Shown here: positions 44,788 to 54,223 of the stretch, one piece after another | Position numbering within the stretch: position 1 is the stretch's first letter | How the letters are laid out: every line of letters begins with the position of its first letter | From: Paracoccus bogoriensis | Lineage (GTDB): Bacteria; Pseudomonadota; Alphaproteobacteria; Rhodobacterales; Rhodobacteraceae | NCBI RefSeq assembly: GCF_019431455.1 | Contig: NZ_JAHYSR010000021.1 | Coordinates: 1 to 63,515, forward strand | DNA length: 63,515 nucleotides | Direction of reading: 5' to 3' | Translations under genes and position numbers: made by a program | The notes under the pieces: model-generated | Databases searched by the model: none | Told to the model about the DNA's origin: nothing | The model's input: only the letters and a program-made list of their open reading frames with translations

Positions 44788-45213
44788 TCAATCGCCCAGC
44801 AGGCGGCCCTTGACGGTGCGGGAATGTCCGCGGAATTCGGCGATATGGGTGCCGTTCTGATTGGTCACGGTCACGTCATACAGCCCGCTGCGGGTCTGGC
44901 GGGCGCGCTCGGTCGCGGTGGCGGTCAGCCGGTCGCCTGCGAAGGCCGGGGCCAGATAGGTGATCGCGGCCTGTTGTCCCACCGTGCGCTGATCATGCGT
45001 GTTGCAGGCGAATGCGAAGGCGCTGTCCGCCAGCGCGAAGATGTAGCCGCCATGCGCGGTGCCGTGGCCGTTCACCATCGCGGGCGTGATCTCCATGCTC
45101 AGGACCGCCGCACCGGGGGCGACGCTCTCCAGCACCATGCCAAGGCGCTGCGAGGCCAGATCCTCGGCCCACATGGCATCGGCACAGGCGCGCGCCCTGT
45201 CTTGATCGCTCAT
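44788..45213 (-). CDS. paaI: Hydroxyphenylacetyl-CoA thioesterase
   Basis: 141 residues, a hot-dog fold thioesterase. The active-site segment NGHGTAHGGYIFALADSAFA has the conserved Asp. In Escherichia coli PaaI removes dead-end ring-hydroxylated CoA esters and so frees CoA. The ATG at 45213 starts one base after the paaG stop, with GGGGGC upstream. Confidence 0.92.
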   Translation of the reverse strand: MSDQDRARACADAMWAEDLASQRLGMVLESVAPGAAVLSMEITPAMVNGHGTAHGGYIFALADSAFAFACNTHDQRTVGQQAAITYLAPAFAGDRLTATATERARQTRSGLYDVTVTNQNGTHIAEFRGHSRTVKGRLLGD

Positions 45214-45214
45214 C

Positions 45215-46003
45215 TCATTGCCCCCGGAACACGGCTGGACGCTTTTCAAGGAAGGCGGTCACGCCCTCGGCGTAATCGCGGCTGCGGCCGGCCTCGCGCT
45301 GGCAGTCGCGTTCCATGTCGAGCTGGTCATCAAGGCTGTTCGTGGCCGCCGCCTGGATCAGACGCTTGGTCAGGCCCAGGCCGCGCGTGGGGCCCGCGGC
45401 CAGCGACAGGGCCAGTGCGCGGGCCTGATCCATCAGCGCGTCATCGGCGACCGCCTGCCAGATCAGCCCCCAATCGGCGGCCTGCTGGGCGCTGACGGGT
45501 TGGGCGGTCAGGGCCAGCGCCTTGGCGCGCGGCTCTCCCAGGATGCGGGTCAGGGACCAGCTGCCGCCGGCATCGGGGACCAGCCCGATCTTGGCGAAGG
45601 CCTGGATGAAACGCGCCGATTGCGCCGCCAGCACGATGTCGCAGGCCAGCGCGATATTCGCGCCTGCGCCTGCGGCCACACCATTCACCGCGCAGATCAC
45701 CGGCTTTTCCAGGCTGCGAATCAGCCGCAGGGTCGGGTTGTAGAACGTCTCCAGCGTGGCGCCCAGATCGGGGGCCGGGCCGCCCTTGCGCGGATCGCGG
45801 TCGCCCAGATCCTGACCCGCCGAGAAGCCGCGCCCCGCGCCCGTCAGCAGAACCGCCCGCACCTCTGCATCGTCATGCGCGCGTTGGAAGCCCGCGCGCA
45901 GGGCCAGGTGCATGTCCTCGTTGAACGCGTTCAGCTTGTCGGGCCGGTTCAGGGTCAGCGTCAGCACGCCATCGGCCAGATCGACCAGAACAGTGTTGGT
46001 CAT
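45215..46003 (-). CDS. paaG: 1,2-epoxyphenylacetyl-CoA isomerase
   Basis: 262 residues, crotonase family. The oxyanion-hole segments are GRGFSAGQDLGDRD and NGVAAGAGANIALACDIVLA. The catalytic Asp of PaaG-type isomerases lies in GLVPDAGGSWSLTRILGEPR. It turns the epoxide into oxepin-CoA and also isomerises double bonds later in the pathway. The ATG at 46003 has GAGGGGG upstream and lies 77 bases from the TetR-type palindrome. Confidence 0.92.
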   Translation of the reverse strand: MTNTVLVDLADGVLTLTLNRPDKLNAFNEDMHLALRAGFQRAHDDAEVRAVLLTGAGRGFSAGQDLGDRDPRKGGPAPDLGATLETFYNPTLRLIRSLEKPVICAVNGVAAGAGANIALACDIVLAAQSARFIQAFAKIGLVPDAGGSWSLTRILGEPRAKALALTAQPVSAQQAADWGLIWQAVADDALMDQARALALSLAAGPTRGLGLTKRLIQAAATNSLDDQLDMERDCQREAGRSRDYAEGVTAFLEKRPAVFRGQ

Positions 46004-46080
46004 GTGATTCCCCCTCTGGACCGGGATTTCGGCGCAATATCCGAAAAGGTTCCCGGCTTTCCGAAAAAACTTGTTGCATA

Positions 46081-46096
46081 GACCGACCGGTCGGTC
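46081..46096. promoter_or_regulatory. TetR-type operator between paaG and paaN
   Basis: GACCGACCGGTCGGTC, a perfect 16-bp palindrome between the divergent paaG (start 46003) and paaN (start about 46153). GATAAT at 46100-46105 is a possible -10 for the paaN direction. The single TetR-family protein of the cluster is the natural reader. One site could control both transcripts. Confidence 0.75.
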
Positions 46097-46152
46097 AATG
46101 ATAATCGCATGTCGAGAGGACGGCCGCTTCGGGCCGCGACAGGAGGGGGATG

Positions 46153-47766
46153 ATGACCGGTTTCTTCGATCGCCACGAGGCGCTTTTGCTGGATGCGCTG
46201 AACGCGCTTGCCAACCGTGGCTATTGGGCGCCGTTTCAGGAGATTCCCAGTGAAAAGCATTATGGCGAAGGGTCGCGCGCAGCCGGAGAATCTGCGTTCC
46301 AGGCGCTGAAGGGCCAGCCCTTCGACCTGCCGGGCCACCCCGAATCGCACCGCGTGGGGGCCGAGGAATCGCCCTTTGGCGGGGCGCTTGGCGTGACCTA
46401 CCCGACCGCCGATCCCGCCGCCCTGATCGCAGCTTCTTGCGCTGCCGGTCCCGCCCTGGCCGCGGCCAGCCCCAAGGCGCGTGTGGGCACCCTGATCGAG
46501 GCATTGGTGCGGCTGAACGCGCAATCCTTCCTGATCGCCCATGCGACTCAGCACACGACGGGGCAGGGCTTTGCGATGGCCTTCCAGGCGGGTGGTCCCC
46601 ACGCGCAGGACCGCGCGCTGGAGGCCGTGGCCCTGGCCTGGCAGGAAATGACCCGCTTTCCCGACCGCGCCATCTGGGAGAAACCGCAGGGCAAGGCCGC
46701 GGCCCTGCGGCTGGAAAAGCATTGGACGCTGGTGCCTCTGGGCGTGGCGCTGACCATCGGCTGCAACACCTTTCCGACCTGGAACGGCTATCCTGGCATC
46801 TTCGCCAGCCTGGCGACCGGCAACCCGGTCATCGTCAAGCCGCATCCGCGCGCGATCCTGCCCTTGGCGATCTCGGTCCGCATCCTGCGCGAGGTCTTTG
46901 CCGAGGCCGGTCTGCCCGCCGATGCGATCCTGCTGGCCGCCGATGCCCCGCAAGCGCCGATCACGCAGGCGCTGGCCACCGATCCGGCGGTGCGGATCAT
47001 CGACTATACGGGCGGTCAGGCCTTCGGCGGCTGGCTGCGCGAGAATGCGCGTCAGGCGCGTCTGTTCACCGAAGAGGCGGGCGTGAACACCGTCACCATC
47101 CTTGGGGCCCCGGATTTCACGGGGATGTGCGACAACCTCGCCTTTTCGCTGGCCCTCTATTCGGGGCAGATGTGCACCTCGCCTCAGACCATCCTGGTCC
47201 CCGAAGGCGGGATCGAGACGGATCAGGGTGCCATGACGCCCGATCAGGTTGCGCAAGGCATCTCGGAGGCGCTGGACCGGCTGCTGGCCGATCCGGCCCG
47301 TGCCGAGGGCGTCCTGGGCGCCATCGCCAATCCCGCGACCCGCGCCCGGCTGGAGGATGCCCGCGCCAAGGGCCGCGCCATCCGTGACGGCCTGCCGCTG
47401 CTGCTGGCCGATGCGGGCACGCTGGCCGAAAGCGAATGTTTCGGCCCCATTGCCTTTGTCATCCGGACCAGGGATGCCGATGCCGCCATCGCGCAGGCGA
47501 CGCGGCTGGCGCGCGAGAAGGGCGCGATCACCGCCGCGCTTTACGACACAGACGAGGACCGCATCGCGCGGGCCATCCCGGCCTATGCGGCGGCGGGCGT
47601 GAACCTGTCGATCAATCTGACAGGCACCATCTTCGTCAATCAATCCGCCGCCTTCAGTGACTTCCACGTCACCGGCGCGAACCCGGCGGGCAATGCCTGC
47701 CTGACCGACCCTGCCTTTGTCGCACCGCGCTTTGCCCGCGCGATGTGGCGCCGCCAGATCACCTGA
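46153..47766 (+). CDS. paaN: PaaN-type aldehyde dehydrogenase-family protein
   Basis: 537 residues. The PaaN opening is present (LDALNALANRGYWAPFQEIP), with a catalytic Cys in LYSGQMCTSPQTILVP and EEAGVNTVTILGAPDF. PaaN proteins belong to the aldehyde dehydrogenase superfamily and occur in paa clusters; a ring-opening or semialdehyde oxidation role is usually assumed. Here it coexists with a full-length PaaZ. Two ATG codons are adjacent (46150, 46153); the second has better spacing to AGGAGG. It leads the transporter operon. Confidence 0.85.
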   Translation: MTGFFDRHEALLLDALNALANRGYWAPFQEIPSEKHYGEGSRAAGESAFQALKGQPFDLPGHPESHRVGAEESPFGGALGVTYPTADPAALIAASCAAGPALAAASPKARVGTLIEALVRLNAQSFLIAHATQHTTGQGFAMAFQAGGPHAQDRALEAVALAWQEMTRFPDRAIWEKPQGKAAALRLEKHWTLVPLGVALTIGCNTFPTWNGYPGIFASLATGNPVIVKPHPRAILPLAISVRILREVFAEAGLPADAILLAADAPQAPITQALATDPAVRIIDYTGGQAFGGWLRENARQARLFTEEAGVNTVTILGAPDFTGMCDNLAFSLALYSGQMCTSPQTILVPEGGIETDQGAMTPDQVAQGISEALDRLLADPARAEGVLGAIANPATRARLEDARAKGRAIRDGLPLLLADAGTLAESECFGPIAFVIRTRDADAAIAQATRLAREKGAITAALYDTDEDRIARAIPAYAAAGVNLSINLTGTIFVNQSAAFSDFHVTGANPAGNACLTDPAFVAPRFARAMWRRQIT

Positions 47767-47790
47767 CACCATCTTCGGGAGGAGACCCAG

Positions 47791-48927
47791 ATGAAGACCA
47801 CCACCGCCCTGGCCACGCTGATGATGCTTGGCCTGACCACCCCTGCCTTGGCCGAGATCCGGATCGGCGCCAGCATCTCGGCCACCGGCCCGGCCGCCTT
47901 CCTGGGCGATCCGCAGGTCAAGACGCTGGAAATGCTGGTCGAAGAGCTGAACGCCAATGGCGGCATCAATGGCGAGACCCTGCGCCTGATCCATTACGAT
48001 GACGGCGGCGACCCGAACAAGGCGCGCACCTTCGCCACCCGCCTGATCGAGGATGACGAGGTCGTGGCCATCATCGGCGGCACCACCACCGGCGCCACCA
48101 TGTCGATCCTGTCGGTCGCCGAGGATGCGGAAATCCCCTTCATCTCGCTGGCGGGCGCCATCGAGATCATCGACCCGGTGCGTCCCTTCACCTTCAAGAC
48201 GCCCCATACCGACCGCATGGCCTGCCAGAAGATCTTCGAGGATATCCAGGCGCGCGGCTTCTCCAACGTCGCCATGATCTCGGGCACCGACGGGTTCGGC
48301 GCCTCGATGCAGGCCCAGTGCAAGGAAGTGATCGGCGATTACGGCCTGACGCTGGTGGCCGACGAAAGCTACAACCCCACCGATGCCGACATGACCGCGC
48401 AACTGACCAAGATCCGCAACACGGCGGATGTCGAGGCGCTGGTGAATCCCGGCTTCGGTCAGGGCCCCGCCATCGTGACGCGCAACTATGCCCAGCTTGG
48501 TCTGGATATCCCGTTCTACCAGTCGCATGGCGTGGCCTCGAACGGGTTCATCGAACTGGCAGGCGCGGATGCGGCCGAGGGCGTGCGCCTGCCCGGCACG
48601 GCGCTGCTGGTGGCCGACATCCTGCCCGACGACGACCCGCAGAAAGAAATCGCGCTGGCCTACAAGACCGCCTTCGAGGACAAGACCGGCACCCCGGTCA
48701 GCACCTTCGGCGGCTATGCCCATGACGCCTTCCTGATCCTGACCGACGCCATCGGCCGCGCGGGTTCGGCCGAACCGCAGGCGATCCGCGACGCCATCGA
48801 GGCGACCGAGGGTCTGGTCGGCACGACCGGCACCTACACCTTCAGCCCCGAGGATCACCTGGGCCTGGACCTGAGCGCCTTCCGGATGCTGGAAATCCGG
48901 AACGGCACCTGGACGCTGGTCGAGTGA
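47791..48927 (+). CDS. LivK-type ABC substrate-binding protein
   Basis: 378 residues. A signal peptide (about 1-21, ending PALAE) precedes a type-I periplasmic fold: IRIGASISATGPAAFLGDPQ, VVAIIGGTTTGATMSILSVA and DGFGASMQAQCKEVIGDYGL. Members bind branched-chain amino acids, amides or aromatic acids. Its place between paaN and the other paa genes suggests an aromatic ligand such as phenylacetate or an aromatic amino acid (inference). It is followed by a GC-rich hairpin before livH. Confidence 0.88.
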   Translation: MKTTTALATLMMLGLTTPALAEIRIGASISATGPAAFLGDPQVKTLEMLVEELNANGGINGETLRLIHYDDGGDPNKARTFATRLIEDDEVVAIIGGTTTGATMSILSVAEDAEIPFISLAGAIEIIDPVRPFTFKTPHTDRMACQKIFEDIQARGFSNVAMISGTDGFGASMQAQCKEVIGDYGLTLVADESYNPTDADMTAQLTKIRNTADVEALVNPGFGQGPAIVTRNYAQLGLDIPFYQSHGVASNGFIELAGADAAEGVRLPGTALLVADILPDDDPQKEIALAYKTAFEDKTGTPVSTFGGYAHDAFLILTDAIGRAGSAEPQAIRDAIEATEGLVGTTGTYTFSPEDHLGLDLSAFRMLEIRNGTWTLVE

Positions 48928-48932
48928 TGTTC

Positions 48933-48957
48933 CGGCCCCGGCCACGCGCCGGGGCCG
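48933..48957 (+). terminator. Hairpin between livK- and livH-type genes
   Basis: CGGCCCCGGC / GCCGGGGCCG, a perfect 10-bp stem with a five-base loop and no T-run. As in the polyol operon, it sits right after the binding-protein gene and may raise binding-protein mRNA relative to the permease genes. Confidence 0.6.
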
Positions 48958-48979
48958 CCCCTCAAGCCCCGAGGTTCAC

Positions 48980-49852
48980 ATGTCGGAACTGCTGCAATTC
49001 CTGTTTTCAGGGGTAACGGTCGGCGCGGTCTATGCGCTGGTCGCCCTTGGCTTCACCATCATCTACAACGCCTCTGACGTCGTGAACTTCGCTCAGGGCG
49101 AATTCGTCATGCTGGGCGGCATGATCACCTTCGCCGCCCATGCCGCGGGCCTGCCGCTGCCGCTGGCCGCCATCTCGGCCATCGTGCTGACCGCAGCCCT
49201 GGGTGTGGCGATGAACAAGCTGGCCATCGAGCCCGCCCGCGGCGCGCCGGTCGTGTCGCTGATCATCATCACCATCGGTGCGTCCATCTTCATTCAGGGC
49301 GCGGCGCAGATCGCCTTCGGCAAGCAGATCCATTCCTACCCGGCCTTTTCGGGCGACACGCCGATCCGGGTCGCGGGCGCCACGATCCTGCCGCAAAGCC
49401 TGTGGGTCATCGGCGGCGCGGTCGCGGTCTTCATCGCGCTGTGGCTGTTCTTCACGCGCACGCTTCTGGGCCGCGCGGTGCTGGCCACGTCGAACAACCG
49501 GCTGGCGGCCCAGCTTGTCGGCATCAACACCAATTTCGTGATGACCCTGTCCTTCGCCCTGTCTGCGGGGATCGGCGCGCTGGCCGGGGTGCTGGCGACG
49601 CCCATCACGCTGACGGCCTATAATGTCGGCATCGCCTTCGCCCTGAAGGGTTTTGCGGGCGCGATGCTGGGCGGCATGGGCAATCCCAAGGGCGCGCTGG
49701 TCGGCGGCTTCGCCATCGGCCTGATCGAGGCGCTGACGGCGGGCTACCTGTCCTCGACCTACAAGGATGCGGCGGCCTTCGTCGTGATCCTGGCGGTCCT
49801 GTTCTTCATGCCGCAGGGTCTGTTCGGCCGCAAATCCACGGATCGGGTGTGA
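48980..49852 (+). CDS. LivH-type ABC permease
   Basis: 290 residues, about eight hydrophobic segments. It has the family start LLQFLFSGVTVGAVYALVAL followed by GFTIIYNASDVVNFAQGEFV. The docking region reads FALKGFAGAMLGGMGNPKGA. It forms half of the membrane channel with the next gene's product. Its stop is two bases before the ATG of livM. Confidence 0.92.
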   Translation: MSELLQFLFSGVTVGAVYALVALGFTIIYNASDVVNFAQGEFVMLGGMITFAAHAAGLPLPLAAISAIVLTAALGVAMNKLAIEPARGAPVVSLIIITIGASIFIQGAAQIAFGKQIHSYPAFSGDTPIRVAGATILPQSLWVIGGAVAVFIALWLFFTRTLLGRAVLATSNNRLAAQLVGINTNFVMTLSFALSAGIGALAGVLATPITLTAYNVGIAFALKGFAGAMLGGMGNPKGALVGGFAIGLIEALTAGYLSSTYKDAAAFVVILAVLFFMPQGLFGRKSTDRV

Positions 49853-49854
49853 CC

Positions 49855-50811
49855 ATGAAGATATCTGCGAAATCCGCAACGCTTCTGGTGCTTGTGGTCC
49901 TGGTCGCGCTGTCCCCGCTGCTGTTTCCGTCGAATTTCTACTATCGCGTGGGCGCGCTGATCTTCGTGAACGCCATCGCGGTGACGGGCATCGTGATCCT
50001 GACGGGCTATGCCGGTCAGGTCAGCCTGGGCCATGCGGGTTTTGCCGGGATCGGCGCCTATGCCTGCGCGCTGGCGCCGGTTCATTGGGGCATCCATCCC
50101 GGTCTGGCGCTGTTTCTGGGCGCGGGCATCTCGGGCGTGCTGGCCTATCTGGTGGGCCGCCCGATCCTGCGCCTGCACGGCTATTATCTGGGCGTGGCCA
50201 CGCTTGGCTTCGGCATCCTCGTCGCGATGATCCTGACGAACGAACGCGGCCTGACGCGCGGTCCCGACGGGATCGACGTGCCCGATCTGGGCCTGCGCGC
50301 GCTGCTGGGTGAACTGGGCCTGTCGCTGTCGAACGGGCAGTTCTGGTATTTCTTCACAGGGCTCTGCATGATCCTGGGGGCCTGGATCGCGCTGAACCTG
50401 CATGACAGCCCGACGGGCCGGGCGCTCCGCGCGCTGCACGGGTCCGAGGTCGCGGCGCGCACCGTGGGCATCGACGTGGCGCAGCTGAAGCTGCGGGCCT
50501 TCGTCATCTCGGCCGTCTATGCCTCGATCTCGGGGTCGCTGCTGGCGCTGCAGAACCGCTTCGTGACGCCCGATGTCGCGGGCTTCATGCACTCGATCGA
50601 GATGGTGACGATGGCTGTTCTAGGCGGTGTGGGCTCGGTCCTGGGCGCGATCTTCGGGGCGGCGATCCTGACGCTGCTGCCGCAGGTGCTGACGGTATTC
50701 GCCGAATACGAACACATGGTCCTGGGTCTGGTGATGATCCTGGTGATGATCTTCCTGCGCGAGGGTCTTCTGCCCTCGATCCTCAAGAAACTGCGGGGCA
50801 AGGACGAATGA
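49855..50811 (+). CDS. LivM-type ABC permease
   Basis: 318 residues with about nine spans. Family segments are [39 protein letters not shown] and [20 protein letters not shown]. The ATG at 49855 was preferred to the GTG at 49849, which overlaps the livH stop. Its stop overlaps the livG start (ATGA). Confidence 0.92.
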   Translation: MKISAKSATLLVLVVLVALSPLLFPSNFYYRVGALIFVNAIAVTGIVILTGYAGQVSLGHAGFAGIGAYACALAPVHWGIHPGLALFLGAGISGVLAYLVGRPILRLHGYYLGVATLGFGILVAMILTNERGLTRGPDGIDVPDLGLRALLGELGLSLSNGQFWYFFTGLCMILGAWIALNLHDSPTGRALRALHGSEVAARTVGIDVAQLKLRAFVISAVYASISGSLLALQNRFVTPDVAGFMHSIEMVTMAVLGGVGSVLGAIFGAAILTLLPQVLTVFAEYEHMVLGLVMILVMIFLREGLLPSILKKLRGKDE

Positions 50812-51590
50812 GCGCGCTTCTTTCCATCGAGGGTCTGGGCATCGGCTTCGGCGGCATCCGCGCCGTCAACGATGTCAGCTTTTCGGTCCGCCCGGGCGAG
50901 ATCCTGTCGGTGATCGGCCCCAACGGCGCGGGCAAGACCACGTTGTTCAACATGATCTCGGGCGTCTATCGCCCGGATACGGGCCGGGTCGTTCTGGACG
51001 GCGAGGACGTGACCGCGATCGAGCCGCATCTGCTGGCCCGTCGCGGCCTGTCGCGCACCTTCCAGAACCTTCAGATCTTCCAGTCGATGACGGTTCTGGA
51101 CAATGCCGTCGCGGGCTATCACCTGCGCGAAAGCGGCTCGGTCCTGGCGGATCTGTTCTCGCTGCCCGCCTCGCGGCGCCGGGCGCGCGAGGCGCGAGAG
51201 GGGGCGCGCGCGCTGCTGGCGCGCGTCGGTCTGGACCGCGCCGCCGAACGCGAGGCCGGGAACCTGTCCTATGGCGCGCTGAAACGGCTGGAGATCGCGC
51301 GGGCCCTGGCGCTGAACCCCAAGGTGCTGCTGCTGGACGAACCCGCCGCGGGCTGCAACGCCGTCGAGACCGAAGAGATCGACCAGCTGATCGCCGAGGT
51401 CGCCAGATCCGGCGTCGCGATCCTGCTGGTCGAACATGACATGAAGATGGTCATGCGGATCTCGAACCACATCGTCGTGCTGGATCATGGCGAAAAGATC
51501 GCCGAGGGCGATCCTGCCACGGTCAGCCAGAATCCGGCGGTGATCGCCGCCTATCTTGGCTCCGAGGAGGCTGCCCATGCTGACGGTTGA
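50808..51590 (+). CDS. LivG-type ABC ATP-binding protein
   Basis: 260 residues. It has Walker [18 protein letters not shown], signature [17 protein letters not shown], Walker [13 protein letters not shown] and H-loop [11 protein letters not shown]. The LSYG form of the signature is normal for LivG. Paired with LivF, it drives import. It overlaps livF by 14 bases. Confidence 0.93.
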   Translation: MSALLSIEGLGIGFGGIRAVNDVSFSVRPGEILSVIGPNGAGKTTLFNMISGVYRPDTGRVVLDGEDVTAIEPHLLARRGLSRTFQNLQIFQSMTVLDNAVAGYHLRESGSVLADLFSLPASRRRAREAREGARALLARVGLDRAAEREAGNLSYGALKRLEIARALALNPKVLLLDEPAAGCNAVETEEIDQLIAEVARSGVAILLVEHDMKMVMRISNHIVVLDHGEKIAEGDPATVSQNPAVIAAYLGSEEAAHADG

Positions 51591-52278
51591 AGGGCTGCGG
51601 TCGCGCTATGGCCGCATCGAGGTGCTGCACGGGATCGACCTGCAGGTGAACAGCGGCGAAATCGTCACCGTGGTCGGCGCGAACGGCGCGGGCAAGACGA
51701 CGCTTCTGCGCTGCCTGTCGGGGGTCCAGCCGGTCTCGGGCGGGACAATCACGTTCCGGGGCGAGCAGATCACGACGCTGGCGGCGTGGAAACGCCCGGC
51801 GCGCGGGCTGACCCAATCGCCAGAGGGTCGGCAGATCTTCACCAACCTGTCGGTCGAGGAGAACCTGCGCCTTGGCGCCTATGGCTTCGCCGATGACCGC
51901 GTGGATCGGGACATGGAGGACGCCTTTCAGATGTTCCCGATCCTGCGCGAGAAACGGAACCTTTCGGCCGGGGGGCTGTCTGGCGGCCAGCAGCAGATGC
52001 TGGCCATGGCGCGGGCGCTGATGGGCCGGCCGTCCTGCCTGCTTCTGGACGAGCCGTCGATGGGTCTGGCGCCGATCATCGTGGCGCAGATCTTCGACAC
52101 GGTGCGCGGGTTGAAGGATCTGGGCGTCACGGTCCTGCTGGTCGAACAGAACGCCTTCGGCGCGCTGAAGATCGCGGATCGGGGCTATGTGATGGAAACC
52201 GGGCGCATCATCATGGAGGGCGCGGCCGAAACGCTGATCGCCGATCCGCGCATCCGCGAAGCCTATCTGGGGATCTGA
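51577..52278 (+). CDS. LivF-type ABC ATP-binding protein
   Basis: 233 residues. It has Walker [18 protein letters not shown], signature LSGGQQQMLAMARALMG, Walker B LLLDEPSMGLAPI and H-loop LLVEQNAFGA. The ATG at 51577 lies inside the end of livG, with GAGGAGG just upstream, which shows translational coupling. It ends one base before the hydratase/dehydrogenase gene. Confidence 0.93.
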   Translation: MLTVEGLRSRYGRIEVLHGIDLQVNSGEIVTVVGANGAGKTTLLRCLSGVQPVSGGTITFRGEQITTLAAWKRPARGLTQSPEGRQIFTNLSVEENLRLGAYGFADDRVDRDMEDAFQMFPILREKRNLSAGGLSGGQQQMLAMARALMGRPSCLLLDEPSMGLAPIIVAQIFDTVRGLKDLGVTVLLVEQNAFGALKIADRGYVMETGRIIMEGAAETLIADPRIREAYLGI

Positions 52279-52279
52279 C

Positions 52280-54223
52280 ATGGCACTGACCCGCATCGAA
52301 CGCGATGGCGAGATCGCCATCTTGACCATCGACAACCCGCCCGTGAACGCCCTGTCGCAGGCGCTGCGGCAGGAATTGTGGGACGCGGTCGCCACGCTGG
52401 ACGCCGATCCTTCGGTGGCCGCCGTCGTGCTGACCTGCGCGGGTCGCACCTTCATCGCGGGCGCGGATGTGACCGAATTCGGCAAGCCCCCTCAGCCGCC
52501 GCATCTGCCCGATCTGGTGGACCGGATCGAGGGCGCGGCCAGGCCATGGGTCGCCGCGATCCATGGCAGCGCCCTGGGCGGCGGGTTCGAGATCGCGATG
52601 GGCTGCCGCTTTCGTGTCGCGGCGCGCGCGGCCTCGGTCGGGCTGCCCGAGGTGACGCTTGGCGTCGTGCCGGGCGCCTCGGGGACGGTGCGGACCCCGC
52701 GTCTGGCCGGACTTCGGGCGGCCGTGACGATGGTCACGACCGGCAAGCCCGTGCGGGCGTCCGCCGCGCTGTCGATGGGCCTGGTCGATGCGCTGGCCGA
52801 TGATCTGGTGCCCGAGGCCGTGGCCTTTGCCCGCGACGCGCTGACCCGGCCCTTGCCCGCGCCCGTCTCGGCTCGCGCCATCGCGCCGGTCGAGGACAGT
52901 TTCTGGACCGAGGCCGAGGCTGCGACCCGCAAGGCCGCCCGTGGCGCCGAGGCCCCCTTGCGTGCGCTGGCCTGCCTGCGTCGCGCCGCCGAGGCGCCCT
53001 TTGCCGAGGCCATGGCCTTTGAACGCCAGACCTTCCTGGACCTGCGCGGATCGGATCAGGCGGCGGCCCTGCGGCATGTGTTCTTTGCCGAACGCGCCGC
53101 CCTTCGTCCCGCGCGGCTGCGCGACGTGGCCCCGCGCAGGGTTGCGCATGTCGGCGTGATCGGCGGCGGCACGATGGGGGCGGGGATCATCGCCGCCTGT
53201 CAGGATGCGGGTCTTGCCGTGACCCTGATCGAACGCGATGACGAGGCGCTGGCGCGCGGTCTCGGCAATTTGCGCGCGATCCTTGACGGGTCGGTCTCGC
53301 GCGGGCGGCTGACGGCCGAAGCCGCCTCGGCCCGGCTTGAATCGCTGACCGTCGGCACCGACTATGCCGCCATCGGCACCTGCGATCTGGTCATCGAGGC
53401 CGTGTTCGAGCAGATCGAGGTCAAGCGCGCGGTCTTCGATGCGCTTGGCCGCCATGCGCGCCCCGACGCGGTGCTGGCAACAAACACCTCTTATCTGGAC
53501 CCGCGCGCCATCGCCCGCGGCCTGCCGCGCCCGGAACGCTTCATCGGCCTGCATTTCTTCAGCCCCGCCAATGTGATGCGCCTGCTCGAAATCGTGCCGA
53601 TCCCTGAGACCGCGCCCGATGTGCTGGCCACCGGCTTTGATCTGGCGCGCCGTCTGGGGAAGATCCCGGTCCAATCGGGCATCTGCGACGGCTTCATCGG
53701 CAACCGTATCCTGAAACGCACCCGCGCCGAGGCCGAGGCCCTGCTGCGCGAGGGGGTGCCCATCGCCGCCGTCGATGCGGCGATGCGCGCGCATGGCATG
53801 GCGATGGGTCCGTTCGAGGCGCAGGATCTGGGCGGTCTGGACATTGCCTTCCTGCAACGCGAGGGCGCGCGCGCGGCTGGACAGGACATCCCCGAGACGC
53901 TTGGCGACATTCTTGTGCGCGCGGGCCGCAAGGGACAAAAGACCGGCGGAGGCTGGTATGATTACGCACCCGGCCAGCGCAGGCCCATGCCCTCGGCCGC
54001 AGTGGCCGCGTTGCTGGCGCCTCATGTCGCGCCCGATCCGGGTCTTGCGCCCGAGGCCATTGCCCGGCGCATCATCGACGCCATGGCCGCCGAGGGTCAG
54101 GCCATCCTTGACGAGGGCATCGCCGCCAGCGCTTCGGATATCGACCTGGTCAAGATCCACGGCTATGGCTATCCGCGCTGGCGCGGCGGGCCGATGTTCC
54201 AGAAGTCGCGTATCAATCCTTGA
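52280..54223 (+). CDS. Fused enoyl-CoA hydratase / 3-hydroxyacyl-CoA dehydrogenase
   Basis: 647 residues, of the FadJ/MFE layout. The crotonase part (about 1-190) has CAGRTFIAGADVTEF, GSALGGGFEIAMGCRFRVAA and GLPEVTLGVVPGASGTVRTP. The NAD-binding dehydrogenase part (about 290-600) has VGVIGGGTMGAGIIAACQDA and FIGLHFFSPANVMRLLEIVP. A C-terminal 3HCDH repeat ends GRKGQKTGGGWYDY. In this cluster it can supply the steps of PaaF (2,3-dehydroadipyl-CoA hydratase) and PaaH (3-hydroxyadipyl-CoA dehydrogenase), neither of which is present as a separate gene. Its end overlaps the convergent Lrp gene by 11 bases. Confidence 0.88.
   Translation: MALTRIERDGEIAILTIDNPPVNALSQALRQELWDAVATLDADPSVAAVVLTCAGRTFIAGADVTEFGKPPQPPHLPDLVDRIEGAARPWVAAIHGSALGGGFEIAMGCRFRVAARAASVGLPEVTLGVVPGASGTVRTPRLAGLRAAVTMVTTGKPVRASAALSMGLVDALADDLVPEAVAFARDALTRPLPAPVSARAIAPVEDSFWTEAEAATRKAARGAEAPLRALACLRRAAEAPFAEAMAFERQTFLDLRGSDQAAALRHVFFAERAALRPARLRDVAPRRVAHVGVIGGGTMGAGIIAACQDAGLAVTLIERDDEALARGLGNLRAILDGSVSRGRLTAEAASARLESLTVGTDYAAIGTCDLVIEAVFEQIEVKRAVFDALGRHARPDAVLATNTSYLDPRAIARGLPRPERFIGLHFFSPANVMRLLEIVPIPETAPDVLATGFDLARRLGKIPVQSGICDGFIGNRILKRTRAEAEALLREGVPIAAVDAAMRAHGMAMGPFEAQDLGGLDIAFLQREGARAAGQDIPETLGDILVRAGRKGQKTGGGWYDYAPGQRRPMPSAAVAALLAPHVAPDPGLAPEAIARRIIDAMAAEGQAILDEGIAASASDIDLVKIHGYGYPRWRGGPMFQKSRINP

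Noticed and set aside
46000..48945. Very long open frame (981 codons) on the minus strand
   Set aside because: It lies exactly opposite paaN and livK, is Arg/Gly/Gln-rich and matches no family. It is a mirror frame of GC-rich codon use.
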